A stretch of 64,000 nucleotides of DNA from Salipaludibacillus keqinensis (GCF_003226325.1 NZ_PDOD01000002.1:682001-746000), one strand, 5' to 3'; shown: positions 17,151-25,962, counted from the first letter of the stretch. Notes: generated by a model from the sequence alone, not told the origin. Program-made: numbers and translations.

Positions 17151-18638
17151 TTATCCTTGGCCTTCCCAGCGTTTTCGAACTTCTTCGACCGAGCCAATTA
17201 TACGAATCGTAAATGTGTTCGTATTGCTTTTGTTCAAGTAAATTTCCTTTCCCGATTGTTCTTCGATTCTAGCTAGCCTAGATCTCGCTTCAGTCTTATA
17301 TAAAGTATACACTTTCTCTGCAACTTCTATTAGGACAGCGTCCTCTTCTAGGTTCCTTAAGGAGGAAATGGCTATTTCCATCTCTCGAGCTATTTCTTCT
17401 TCTTTCAATACCTTCCCGGTCCCATCACAAACTGAGCATGACCGGAGCAAGGATTCTTGGAGCGTCTTTCTCGTTTTTTTTCGAGTCATTTCAACTAACC
17501 CTAATTTCGTAAACCCAAGCACACTTGTCATCGTCCGATCTTTTTTCAACTGGTTTCTTAAGACTTTCAAAACCTCCGCACGATCTTCATCTGAAGACAT
17601 ATCTACAAAATCAATTAACACGATTCCGCCCACATCTCTTAGTCGAAGCTGGTCAGCGATTGTTTTTGCTGCTTCAACGTTTAATTTTAACGCAGTTTCC
17701 CTTAATCCCTGTTTCCCAATAAATTTAGCTGAGTTCACATCTATCACAGTCATCGCTTCTGTATGATCGATTTGAAGTGATCCGCCATTTTTCATCCATA
17801 TAAATGGTTTCAACGACTTTTCCATTGTTTTATGTAAATCATAATGAGTAAAGATATCCTCTTTCCCTCTATAGAGCTCGACTTTCGATAGCGATTGCTT
17901 GTGTTCATGCTTCTTAATGTATTGGTAGTCATCTAGTTGGTCCACGACAACCATTGTATTCTCATCATCTAAAAAGTCTCTGATCACTCTATCCATTAAG
18001 GAGGAGTCGTTATAGAGCATCATTGTTTTTTTTGAAGTCTGTTTCCCTATTGATAAAACTTCTTGATACGTGTCTTTTAGTCTGCTTAATTCTTCATACA
18101 CTTCTTCAGATGACCTATCTTCTGCTACTGTCCGAATAATGATCCCTTCGTCATTTTCGAGCCACTCTCTCGCCTGAGCTCGCCATTCATCACGGACTTC
18201 ATCGTTCATTTTCTTTGAAACAGCTACATAATTCGCTTCAGGTAGATAAACGAGGTATTTCCCAGGGAATGATAAGAGTTCCGTTAACTTCGCTCCCTTT
18301 GACCCTGTTTCCTCTTTTTTCACCTGTACGTTGATCCATTGACCTTTAGTCATATAAGAAGAAATTGGTTTTTCTGCGCCTGATCCATCCGCTTCATTTA
18401 TGGAGCGGTGATAACTGACTAGTTCTTTTTTATATAAAAAACCATTTTTCTCAGCTCCAATGTCTACGAAGACCGCATCCATCCCAGGCAGAACATCTAC
18501 CACTTGCCCTCTGAAAATCATGCCTGGCTGAGGCCCTTCTGACGGTGTGTCGAATAGCCATTCAACTACTTTTCCTTCTTCAAGTAGCGCTCCTCGCATA
18601 TCATTCATCCATCTATGGAGAATAATTTTCCTGTCCAT
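17151..18638 (-). CDS. rng: Ribonuclease G/E family protein
   Basis: 495-residue endoribonuclease of the RNase E/G family, acting in RNA processing or decay. It has an N-terminal S1-like RNA-binding region (IFRGQVVDVLPGMDAVFVDIG, residues about 40-60, followed by KNGFLYKKEL), the DNase I-like catalytic part with conserved Asp residues (TVIDVNSAKF and GGIVLIDFVDM), and the Zn-link CSVCDGTG near residue 412. The ATG at 18638 follows GGGGAG. B. subtilis lacks this gene, but many Bacillaceae carry it here between spoIVFB and rplU. Confidence 0.92.
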   Translation of the reverse strand: MDRKIILHRWMNDMRGALLEEGKVVEWLFDTPSEGPQPGMIFRGQVVDVLPGMDAVFVDIGAEKNGFLYKKELVSYHRSINEADGSGAEKPISSYMTKGQWINVQVKKEETGSKGAKLTELLSFPGKYLVYLPEANYVAVSKKMNDEVRDEWRAQAREWLENDEGIIIRTVAEDRSSEEVYEELSRLKDTYQEVLSIGKQTSKKTMMLYNDSSLMDRVIRDFLDDENTMVVVDQLDDYQYIKKHEHKQSLSKVELYRGKEDIFTHYDLHKTMEKSLKPFIWMKNGGSLQIDHTEAMTVIDVNSAKFIGKQGLRETALKLNVEAAKTIADQLRLRDVGGIVLIDFVDMSSDEDRAEVLKVLRNQLKKDRTMTSVLGFTKLGLVEMTRKKTRKTLQESLLRSCSVCDGTGKVLKEEEIAREMEIAISSLRNLEEDAVLIEVAEKVYTLYKTEARSRLARIEEQSGKEIYLNKSNTNTFTIRIIGSVEEVRKRWEGQG

Positions 18639-18693
18639 TCCACAGCTCCCCTTTATTTGGAGAATGTCCACTTGCCCAGTGACGAGTTTATTC

Positions 18694-19527
18694 TTACTTC
18701 ATTAGTTGCGACAAGGGGACATCTTTATAATTTCGTTCAAAAAAAGCATCTAAAAGAATTCTTTCTGGAATTTCTGCATCATTTGAACATATGAATGTCA
18801 ATTCTTTCTCACGGTAGATCGATCTTATTGCTTGAGATACCGTTAATGACGGAAGGACTTTTAAGTACTTCCTCCGCTTTTTTCTCCTCATTCTTTTCCG
18901 CTCAAGAATAAATCGAAGAAAATGATAGTGGCGCTGTTTCCACTCTAAATACTGATGAATCCATAAAAAAAAGAGAATGAGTACTAAGTTTAAATGAAAA
19001 GGAAGAAGAAATAAACTGCCGTAAGTTAGACATAATAATACCATAAAGGAAACCGTAAAGCTAAGATGGTATGACCGTTGAAATGGAAGAAATAAGGTCT
19101 GTAACGAGAAAAATAATTTCCCGCCGTCCAAAGGGAAGACCGGCAGAAAATTAAACAATAATATCGTCACATTATGAAAAAGGAACAGCTTATGATCTCC
19201 CTCAGACCAAAAGGGACTGTTCAATAAAAGGAAGCTCACTCCAATCATCCAAACATGTTGCACCGGACCACTCAATGTCACTAAAATCTCTTCTTTCGCA
19301 GGGCGATTCCCATACTCGTCCATCTCCGCTATCCCCCCAAAAGGCAACAGCAAGATGCGTCGAATCCGCCAACCAAACTTATAAGCCATAAGAACGTGTC
19401 CCATTTCATGGACCAAAATGATGACAAAGAGCATGAGTATTTCTTTAAACAGTCCTGTTAATGCTCCTACAGCAAAAATGGCCCATAATATAGGATGAAT
19501 TTTTATTTTCTTCACTAGGTTAATCAA
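18694..19527 (-). CDS. spoIVFB: Stage IV sporulation intramembrane metalloprotease SpoIVFB
   Basis: 277-residue site-2-type intramembrane protease that activates pro-sigma-K in the mother cell during sporulation. The zinc ligands fall in HEMGH (His40, Glu41, His44) and in NFLPVFPLDGGK (Asp134), nearly the same numbering as B. subtilis. About six hydrophobic segments are followed by a basic stretch (RKRMRRKKRRKY) and a C-terminal CBS-like region. It overlaps spoIVFA by 8 bp, consistent with the two proteins acting as a complex. Confidence 0.95.
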   Translation of the reverse strand: MINLVKKIKIHPILWAIFAVGALTGLFKEILMLFVIILVHEMGHVLMAYKFGWRIRRILLLPFGGIAEMDEYGNRPAKEEILVTLSGPVQHVWMIGVSFLLLNSPFWSEGDHKLFLFHNVTILLFNFLPVFPLDGGKLFFSLQTLFLPFQRSYHLSFTVSFMVLLCLTYGSLFLLPFHLNLVLILFFLWIHQYLEWKQRHYHFLRFILERKRMRRKKRRKYLKVLPSLTVSQAIRSIYREKELTFICSNDAEIPERILLDAFFERNYKDVPLSQLMK

Positions 19528-20350
19528 GAGAGATCACTTCAATAGGATCTACAAAAGAATCCCCCTCTTTCAAGGCAAAATAATACACGCCAATATTCTC
19601 ATTAGTCTCCTGTGTGGACACTTGGGCTAATATTTCTCCTCCATCCACATGATCATAAAGATTCACATGAATACTCTCCAACATCCCATACCATGATTCA
19701 CTGCCATCATAATGCCGGACAATCACTATTTTTCCTAAATCATTCTCCTCATCTTCGCCTATAAATCGAACAATGCCGCTTCGAACTGCTTCAACAGATT
19801 CATTCACGTTCGTTTCTACAAAGATCCCTCGCCCATTCTCATCAAATGTTTCTTTAATTGTTCCAGTAGCTGGTAAAGCAAATTGATCTTGGAATTCTTC
19901 TTCCATATCACCAGGGGCGACGGTTTCCATCTGAGTAGGTACTAAGGCAAGAGGTCTACCGAAAAGATCTTCGTACCACAAAGCTACTTGGTCAAACTGG
20001 AACTCTTCTTGAAAAGAGGTACGAATATAATTACGTGCTCCTTCCAAGGCCGGACTGCTCGTTTGAAATAAAATACCTATTATCAAGAACAAGCAAATAC
20101 TAGCTAACACTTGCATCATGAAAGCATCTTTTCGAAAAAATGGTTCTGTGTCTTGCTGAGGAGCCTTTATACCTTTCGCTTCATCAAATGAGTAAACTGT
20201 GTCCTCACGTTCTTCATCATGTTTCATCCCCCACATAGGGTAACCTTCACCATAAAGCCTCGTCCTAGGCTTTTCCGGTACTTTCTTCACTTTTCTTTGG
20301 CGTCTTTTAGCGTCCATTTTCTTTTTTAACTTAGATAAATTGTGATCCAT
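19520..20350 (-). CDS. spoIVFA: Stage IV sporulation protein SpoIVFA
   Basis: 276-residue regulator that holds SpoIVFB inactive until the forespore signal arrives. A basic cytoplasmic N-terminus is followed by a single membrane helix (about 80-97) and an extracytoplasmic M23/LytM-type domain (about 165-276). The zinc-binding histidines of active M23 peptidases are not conserved, as expected for this inhibitory homologue. GAGGGG precedes the ATG. First gene of spoIVFA-spoIVFB. Confidence 0.93.
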   Translation of the reverse strand: MDHNLSKLKKKMDAKRRQRKVKKVPEKPRTRLYGEGYPMWGMKHDEEREDTVYSFDEAKGIKAPQQDTEPFFRKDAFMMQVLASICLFLIIGILFQTSSPALEGARNYIRTSFQEEFQFDQVALWYEDLFGRPLALVPTQMETVAPGDMEEEFQDQFALPATGTIKETFDENGRGIFVETNVNESVEAVRSGIVRFIGEDEENDLGKIVIVRHYDGSESWYGMLESIHVNLYDHVDGGEILAQVSTQETNENIGVYYFALKEGDSFVDPIEVISLD

Positions 20351-20543
20351 ATGCCCCTCATCCTCGTCAATAGTGTCGTCTTAATTGATAGTTATGTCTT
20401 GTCCTAAAGGGTTAGAACAGAAACACAATGAAAAAAAGGGAGGCTAGTGGAAAAGTCTTTTGATTTGTCATGGGCGTGATTGTAGTAGAAGAGGACGATG
20501 TCATAACAATAGATTCGACGTTAATTTTCAAGGTCTACAACAC
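20351..20543. other. Intergenic region upstream of spoIVFA
   Basis: About 190 bp between spoIVFA and the terminator of the sugar transporter operon. It should hold the spoIVFA promoter, but I cannot assign sigma elements with confidence. An open stretch of 30 codons on the plus strand from 20469 lacks a ribosome binding site and runs into the terminator. Confidence 0.4.
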
Positions 20544-20574
20544 AAAAAAAGGCCCTTCTAAATAAATAGAAGGG
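20544..20574 (-). terminator. Rho-independent terminator of the sugar ABC operon
   Basis: Stem CCCTTCTA/TAGAAGGG, 6-nt loop, then a GG-to-CC continuation and seven T on the minus strand. Confidence 0.85.
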
Positions 20575-20682
20575 AAAATTTATATCAATATAAGGGGGTA
20601 TTGATATGATATGCAAACCACGTGTAAACGTGATGAACAACAAGTAATTATTTTTAACGAATCAGATTAAAAGGTCTCTAAG

Positions 20683-21504
20683 TTATTCCTTTACCGATCC
20701 AGACGTTAACCCAGCAACGATACGGCGTTGGAAGAGTAAAACGATGATAACAATCGGAATGGTAACAATGACCGTTGCGGCTGTAATGTCCCCCCACGGA
20801 ATCGTATATTGGGACTGGTACATGGAAAGCCCCACCGGTACCGTGCGCCAGTTATCATCTGAATTAATTGTTAAAGCGAATAAATACTCATTCCAAGCGG
20901 CAATAAATACGAGAATCGCCGTAGTGAAAACTCCCGGTGCAGCCAATGGAAAAATAATCTTTCTGAATGTTTGAAAGGGAGTTGCCCCATCTAACTTTGC
21001 AGATTCTTCTAATTCAAAGGGAATCTTCTTAAAGAACGTAGCTAAAATCCATATGGCTAAAGGTAAGCTGATTGTGATATAAGGAATTACAAGCCCCATG
21101 TAACTATTACGAAGACCTAATCCTTGGATTAAATTGAAGATAGGAGAAATAATCGCTATTTGCGGAAACATTGCTGCCGCTAGGACAATCCCCAAAATCG
21201 TTCCTTTGAATTTAATCGGCAGCCGTGTGACAGAGTAAGCCGCAAGCGATGCCACTGAAATGGCAATGATCGTTGTTAAAGATGAGATCGCGATACTGTT
21301 CCACATATAAAGAAAAAGCGGTCGTGTATTAATTGCATTTTCGTAAGATTGAAACGTGGGATTACTAGTAAACCAATTGAACCCGCCAAAAATTTCAATC
21401 GTTGGCTTGATCGATGTAAGGAAAACCCATAAGAAAGGGAACATGATCACAAAGATGAACAAGCTCAAAAAGATATAAAATGAAGCACCCGCTCGTTTTC
21501 GCAT
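20683..21504 (-). CDS. Sugar ABC transporter permease, MalG type
   Basis: 273-residue permease with six predicted helices, the first at about 10-30. The EAA loop ELEESAKLDGATPFQTFRKI lies at about 180-200 and the C-terminus reads RRIVAGLTSGSVKE, typical of MalG-type CUT1 permeases. It starts 15 bp after the MalF-type gene. There is no ATPase gene in the operon, so it probably shares a common MsmX-type ATPase encoded elsewhere, as is usual in Bacilli. Confidence 0.92.
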   Translation of the reverse strand: MRKRAGASFYIFLSLFIFVIMFPFLWVFLTSIKPTIEIFGGFNWFTSNPTFQSYENAINTRPLFLYMWNSIAISSLTTIIAISVASLAAYSVTRLPIKFKGTILGIVLAAAMFPQIAIISPIFNLIQGLGLRNSYMGLVIPYITISLPLAIWILATFFKKIPFELEESAKLDGATPFQTFRKIIFPLAAPGVFTTAILVFIAAWNEYLFALTINSDDNWRTVPVGLSMYQSQYTIPWGDITAATVIVTIPIVIIVLLFQRRIVAGLTSGSVKE

Positions 21505-21519
21505 GTTGAATAACCTCCT

Positions 21520-22857
21520 TTAGTTTTTGCCTGTTTTTCCATCAAATAAGTCAGAGCCAATCAGTTTGATAAAGACGATACTGATCAAGGCTACCGCTAA
21601 GAAAACAATCACGGATAAAACAGACCCTTCACCAAAGTTCGATTGTGCAAAAAGAACTTGGTACGCATAAACGGAAATGGATTCCGTGCTGTTCGCTGGT
21701 CCGCCTCCTGTTAATACATAAATCAAGTCAAATACCCGGAATGCGTCTAATGTTCTGAAAAGTAAAGCAACAAGAATGGCAGACTTAAGCATCGGTAAGG
21801 TAACATTAATAAATTGTTGCATTTTGTTCGCACCATCTACTTCCGCGGCTTCATACAATGATTCTGGGATCGTTTGTAACCCCGCTAACAATAACAGTGC
21901 CATGTACGGCATCGTTTTCCAGACATCAGCTAAAATAATTGAGAACATCGCCCCTGAGCCTGTACTTAATAGAACTGAGGCGTCTGAAATTAAACCGAGT
22001 TGCTCGAAATAGTGAGCGACTACCCCTGATTGTCCATCGTATAAGTAGTTCCACATCATCGCACTGACCGCTGTTGGAATTGCCCAGGGGATTAGAACAG
22101 CCGCTCGTACCGCTCCACGGCCAATAAATGCCCGGTTAATGACTAGCGCAACAGCCAAACCAATCGTTAATTCAAAAAACACCGACACGACAGTGAAAAA
22201 GACAGTGTTCCACATAGCTGACCACATTCTAGCATCGGTTAAATACTTTCCGTAGTTAGTCAAGCCAATGAAGTTTGGCCGAATCAGACTGCGGTCAACT
22301 GAAGCAAGTGTCGCCGTTGCCTGGGATAAAGAGGATTCAAGATCCCCATCTCCGATTTCAGCTATCGAATCTGTAAAGGTATCTTGTGCATCTTCCAATA
22401 GATCGATATATCCTTCAGCAAAATCATTGTCAAGATGTGAATATCTTAGATCCCTGTCATTAACTGGTTCGAAATTCATCACCATCTCATCAACGATCTC
22501 ATATTGCTCTTGCACTTCAGGTAGAGTAGTTAACTCTTCATGATACGTGTCTATATCCTGACGAACTTGCATGACGATGGGCTGAAGATCTGTCCCTTCC
22601 GCTTCATCCTCTAATGAACTAAGATCCCGGTCAATATAAAAGTAGTTATTCGCATATGTTTCTAAGTCAATTTGGTAACTGAGTGTGGTTTGATTTCTTG
22701 TTGGGTCATTTAAACGATAGTCGAACATACTGTTCCAAAATGATTGTGCCACCGGCCATAGAGTAACCGCTGCGATTAGGACAAGGGCAGGTAAAACCAT
22801 TAAATAACCTAGTTGTGATTCACTTAACTGAAAACCTTTCTTCTTTCCCATATTCAT
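21520..22857 (-). CDS. Sugar ABC transporter permease, MalF type with large extracytoplasmic insert
   Basis: 445-residue permease, about 150 residues longer than the usual CUT1 permease. The extra sequence lies between the first helix (about 18-40) and the second (from about 215): residues about 50-200 form an acidic, helical, Glu/Asp-rich segment with no cysteine. It stands where enteric MalF has its P2 domain, which contacts the binding protein, but I see no sequence similarity. The EAA loop ESLYEAAEVDGANKMQQF is intact. Co-transcribed with the MalG-type gene. A palindromic operator lies upstream. Confidence 0.88.
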   Translation of the reverse strand: MNMGKKKGFQLSESQLGYLMVLPALVLIAAVTLWPVAQSFWNSMFDYRLNDPTRNQTTLSYQIDLETYANNYFYIDRDLSSLEDEAEGTDLQPIVMQVRQDIDTYHEELTTLPEVQEQYEIVDEMVMNFEPVNDRDLRYSHLDNDFAEGYIDLLEDAQDTFTDSIAEIGDGDLESSLSQATATLASVDRSLIRPNFIGLTNYGKYLTDARMWSAMWNTVFFTVVSVFFELTIGLAVALVINRAFIGRGAVRAAVLIPWAIPTAVSAMMWNYLYDGQSGVVAHYFEQLGLISDASVLLSTGSGAMFSIILADVWKTMPYMALLLLAGLQTIPESLYEAAEVDGANKMQQFINVTLPMLKSAILVALLFRTLDAFRVFDLIYVLTGGGPANSTESISVYAYQVLFAQSNFGEGSVLSVIVFLAVALISIVFIKLIGSDLFDGKTGKN

Positions 22858-22931
22858 CCTCCTTTACAGGATTCAATTGATTCAATTTCTAAAACTTATA
22901 AATAAGGTCAAAAACAGAAAATTAAAGTGTA

Positions 22932-22949
22932 ACTGAAATCGATTTCAGT
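22932..22949. promoter_or_regulatory. Palindromic LacI-family operator ahead of the permease genes
   Basis: ACTGAAATCGATTTCAGT is a perfect 18-bp palindrome with the central CG typical of LacI-family operators. It lies between the regulator gene and the MalF-type gene, 74 bp before the latter's start. The half-site resembles those near the binding-protein promoter, so the adjacent LacI-type protein is the likely binder. Confidence 0.7.
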
Positions 22950-22978
22950 AGAGGGAATAGCGAATTCACCATCTTCTC

Positions 22979-23968
22979 CTAAGTAGACTGGCGAACCACT
23001 AATTGTAGCGGTAAAATCTCTTTTTTATAGGTTACTTTCTTTTTGTTTTTAATCATATCCACCATCATTTCCATTGCCCTTGTCCCCATGAGTTTCATTG
23101 GCTGTTCAATGGTTGTAATTCCTGGATCGATTAGATCCGCTATAGGCTGATTATCAAACCCTACTACAGCTAATTCATCAGGTACACGGCAATGAAACCG
23201 TTTAGCTTCTTGAATAATTCCTGCAGCCACTTCGTCTCCTCCGGCAAATATCGCCGTAGGACGATCTTCCATCGCATAGATTCGCTGAAAGATATTTTTC
23301 CCATCTTCAATTCCGTAAAAGCTGGGAAACATCCATTCTTCTGGCAAGGTTAAGCCATGTTCCTTTAATGCTTTTAAAAATCCTGTTTTGCGATCAAGGG
23401 TAAGTTGAATTCGATCTGCCCCACCTGCATAAGCAATTTTAGTATGACCTTTTTCAATCAAATGTTTCGTTCCTATATATCCGCCATACTGCTGATCACA
23501 GCGTATAACAGGCATTTGTGCTTTAATGTCATATTCATTGCAACATATAACAGGACCATACTTTGTAAAAGGTTCAATGGCTTCCCAATCATTTTGAAGA
23601 GAAGCTAAAATAATCCCGTCTACTTGTTTCGCTTTAAGTAATTCTAAATGGGCTAATTCCCGATCTTTATTTAACCTTGAGTCACATAAAATCAGTTGAT
23701 AACCTTTTTCACCTGCAATTCGCTCCATCGCATCAACAAGATGACTGAAAAACGGGTTCACAATCCTAGAAATGATTACTGCAATTGTATTGGTCTTCTG
23801 CCCCCGTAATCTTCTAGCGGATGAGTTTGGAACGTACCCTAGTTCCTGCATGGCTTGCAAAACTTTTTTCCTTTTTGAATCATCAACGTATGGATGATTA
23901 TTTATAACTCTAGAAACGGTTGTTGGTGACAAACCAGTTTTAGCCGCTACTTCTTTAATGGTTGCCAT
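22979..23968 (-). CDS. LacI/GalR-family transcriptional regulator
   Basis: 329-residue repressor. An N-terminal helix-turn-helix (ATIKEVAAKTGLSPTTVSRV, then the hinge NSSARRLRG near 50-60) is followed by a periplasmic-binding-protein-like sugar sensor domain with the family motifs FFSHLVDAMER, VVGFDNQ and TTIEQP. The ATG at 23968 follows GTGAGGGG; an upstream in-frame start adds 18 residues outside the conserved helix-turn-helix. It sits between the binding-protein and permease genes and most likely controls both through the palindromic sites described. Confidence 0.93.
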   Translation of the reverse strand: MATIKEVAAKTGLSPTTVSRVINNHPYVDDSKRKKVLQAMQELGYVPNSSARRLRGQKTNTIAVIISRIVNPFFSHLVDAMERIAGEKGYQLILCDSRLNKDRELAHLELLKAKQVDGIILASLQNDWEAIEPFTKYGPVICCNEYDIKAQMPVIRCDQQYGGYIGTKHLIEKGHTKIAYAGGADRIQLTLDRKTGFLKALKEHGLTLPEEWMFPSFYGIEDGKNIFQRIYAMEDRPTAIFAGGDEVAAGIIQEAKRFHCRVPDELAVVGFDNQPIADLIDPGITTIEQPMKLMGTRAMEMMVDMIKNKKKVTYKKEILPLQLVVRQST

Positions 23969-24095
23969 CGTTATCCCCTCACCTGTACTTGGTTGAAAGA
24001 AAAGCTCACATTCTTTAAACATTTGTCATGGAAAATAGTCCTAACATAACAGCTTAAAGTTTTATCGATTGTTTGCTTTTCTTTGTCTAAAATAA

Positions 24096-24128
24096 AGAGA
24101 GAAGCGAACAGTGCGTCCACTCCTCTCT
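24096..24128 (-). terminator. Terminator/attenuator after the sugar-binding protein gene
   Basis: On the minus strand the RNA stem AGAGAGGAG pairs with CUUCUCUCU (one G-U pair) around a 15-nt loop and is followed by TTTATTTTAG. It should limit read-through from the abundant binding-protein transcript into the regulator gene. Confidence 0.7.
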
Positions 24129-24138
24129 AATCTGTCAT

Positions 24139-25527
24139 TTATTCAGCTAGCGCTGATTCAATGGAAGACTCCATATTTTCAGCTGCTTCTTCAGCTGTAA
24201 TTTCCCCAGCAAGTGCTCGAGATAATTCAATTTGCATCAAGTCAGAAATTTGAGGATAAATTGGTGACACTGGTCGTGGAACAGCGTTCTCCAAAGTATT
24301 CACAAATTCTTCATCAGCAAACAAAGGTGCTGCATCACGTACTTCTTCATCTTCATAAAGGTCACGTAACGTAGGTGCAGACCCACCTTCAATAGCAGTT
24401 ATCTTTTGTCCTTCAGGTCCCGTCATGAATTTCAACAATTCCCATGCTTCTTCAGGATGCTCACTATTACGGTTAATCATTGACATCCAACCACCAAGTC
24501 CTGCAGCACTTCCCTCATCACCAGCAGGTAATAAAGCAAATTCTACATTTCCTGCCACTTGAGACTGATCTTCATCTTCAGTCATCGCTTGCATATATGG
24601 CCAGTTTCGTGCAAACACCGATTGACCTTCTAGGAATGCGGTGTGCGTAGCAGGCTCATCAAAATTTAAAATATTCCCTGGCGTAATGTCTGATTCTACA
24701 ATTTCAATCATTTTTTCAATCGCAGCGATCGTTTCAGGAGAATTGACCGTCACGTTTTGATCTTCATCTAACACGCTACCACCATAAGAGGCAATAAATT
24801 CAACTGCGTTAACAACTAAACCTTCATATTGATTGGCTTGCATTAAATAACCGTAATCTGTGCCTTCTTCACCTTGATATTCTGAAGCCATTTCAATAAG
24901 GTCATCCCAAGTTTCAGGCGCTTCGTCTACGATATCAGAGCGATAGAACAACAAGCCTGCATCAGTGAATTTTGGCATAGCCCATTGGCGACCTTCAAAG
25001 TTTCCTGAGTCTACCGTTCCTTCGAAATAGTCATCCATATCAATACCATCTCGCTCAATATACCGGTCTAATTCTAAAACATATCCACCTTGTGCAAATT
25101 CCGCAGGCCAGATCACGTCAGCATCAAAGACATCAATTGTGCTATCACCTGCACTAAATTCAGTTACATATTGATCGTGTGATTGACCAGTGTCTGAAGG
25201 CATTTCTCGAAATTCAACTGTAATATGAGGGTTCTCCTCCATAAACGCTTCCACAAGGATATTCGTTGCTCCAGTTGCATCTTGACCACGGGCGTATGTG
25301 AGAGTTACTTCTTCTTGATCTTCTGAAGCTTCTGCTTCTCCATCGTTTTCGTTGTTTGCATTGTCTGCACCATCATTGTCCGCATTATCAACATTGTTTT
25401 CAGTGTCATTAGCCGGATCGTCATTGACTGGCGTCTCGTTGGCATTGTCGTTATCACCGCATGCAGCAATGACGCCAACCATGGATAGAGCCACAGCACC
25501 TGAAAGTACTTTCTTCCAAATTCTCAT
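24139..25527 (-). CDS. Sugar-binding lipoprotein, ABC transporter family 1
   Basis: 462-residue extracellular sugar-binding lipoprotein. The lipobox is IAAC (Cys23), followed by a very acidic Asn/Asp-rich linker of about 45 residues. The family-1 fold follows: VTLTYARGQDATGATNIL at the mature start, FDADVIWPAEFAQGGY, and near the end APTLRDLYEDEEV. Tryptophan- and tyrosine-bearing segments fit a sugar site, with alpha-glucosides or trehalose-like sugars possible but unproven. It is read from a promoter flanked by operator sites. Confidence 0.92.
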   Translation of the reverse strand: MRIWKKVLSGAVALSMVGVIAACGDNDNANETPVNDDPANDTENNVDNADNDGADNANNENDGEAEASEDQEEVTLTYARGQDATGATNILVEAFMEENPHITVEFREMPSDTGQSHDQYVTEFSAGDSTIDVFDADVIWPAEFAQGGYVLELDRYIERDGIDMDDYFEGTVDSGNFEGRQWAMPKFTDAGLLFYRSDIVDEAPETWDDLIEMASEYQGEEGTDYGYLMQANQYEGLVVNAVEFIASYGGSVLDEDQNVTVNSPETIAAIEKMIEIVESDITPGNILNFDEPATHTAFLEGQSVFARNWPYMQAMTEDEDQSQVAGNVEFALLPAGDEGSAAGLGGWMSMINRNSEHPEEAWELLKFMTGPEGQKITAIEGGSAPTLRDLYEDEEVRDAAPLFADEEFVNTLENAVPRPVSPIYPQISDLMQIELSRALAGEITAEEAAENMESSIESALAE

Positions 25528-25556
25528 TTTTTTGTTTCCCCCTTCAAGATGTTTTC

Positions 25557-25571
25557 ATGATAACGATTTCA
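25557..25571 (-). promoter_or_regulatory. cre/LacI-like operator within the leader
   Basis: ATGATAACGATTTCA differs from the Bacillus cre consensus (WTGNAANCGNWNNCA) at one position and shares the CGATTTCA half-site with the palindrome at 22932-22949. It lies about 85 bp downstream of the inferred transcription start, 30 bp before the start codon of the binding-protein gene. Confidence 0.55.
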
Positions 25572-25642
25572 TACATGTTGTAAAAAAAAGGCGTTCTATA
25601 TATATGCAGTTACAAAGATGATAAATAATAGCTGAAACAACA

Positions 25643-25692
25643 TGTAATCGTTTTCATGTTTTTATTATAGAACTATATGATAGCGTTTACAA
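25643..25692 (-). promoter_or_regulatory. Promoter with two operator sites for the sugar transporter
   Basis: On the minus strand a -35 TTGTAA (25692-25687) and a -10 TATAAT (25669-25664) are separated by 17 bp. A perfect match to the cre consensus, ATGAAAACGATTACA, covers 25657-25643, right at the expected start site. A second, one-mismatch site lies at 25677-25691 over the -35 and spacer. This is a classic layout for catabolite repression or repression by the LacI-type protein. Confidence 0.7.
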
Positions 25693-25812
25693 GTCTTTTT
25701 TTCAGAAAACTATATATTTTTATAGATTGTTTGATAATGCTTAATATAGAGGATTTTCTTACCATTAAGGGGTACAATTTTATATGTGTTAAATTTAGAA
25801 TTGCTATTATTT

Positions 25813-25930
25813 GCTGATAGAACATCGCTTTTCGCTGATAGGATGCTCTTTTTCGCCGATAGAACCTTGTTTTTCGTCGATAAGATGCTCATTTCCGCCG
25901 ATAGAACTACGTTATCCTCCGATTTAAGAG
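25813..25930. repeat. Tandem 21-bp repeats, five full copies plus a partial
   Basis: Five consecutive 21-bp units begin at 25813, 25834, 25855, 25876 and 25897, each opening with G(C/T)(C/T)GATA; a sixth is partial. The period is a multiple of three, so both strands stay open: the plus strand gives repeats of the FADRxxL type and the minus strand of the LSAKxxx type. No ribosome binding site supports translation on either strand. The array sits between the sugar transporter promoter and the minD terminator. Confidence 0.8.
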
Positions 25931-25962
25931 GCCTTGACGATCTTCACACCACTCAAACCACT

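Noticed and set aside
20469-20561. 30-codon plus-strand frame starting MGVIVVEEDD
   Set aside because: No ribosome binding site and it runs through the terminator hairpin of the sugar operon.
25710-25892. Minus-strand frame of 60 codons across the 21-bp repeats
   Set aside because: It is open only because the repeat period is a multiple of three; no ribosome binding site, and the other strand is equally open.
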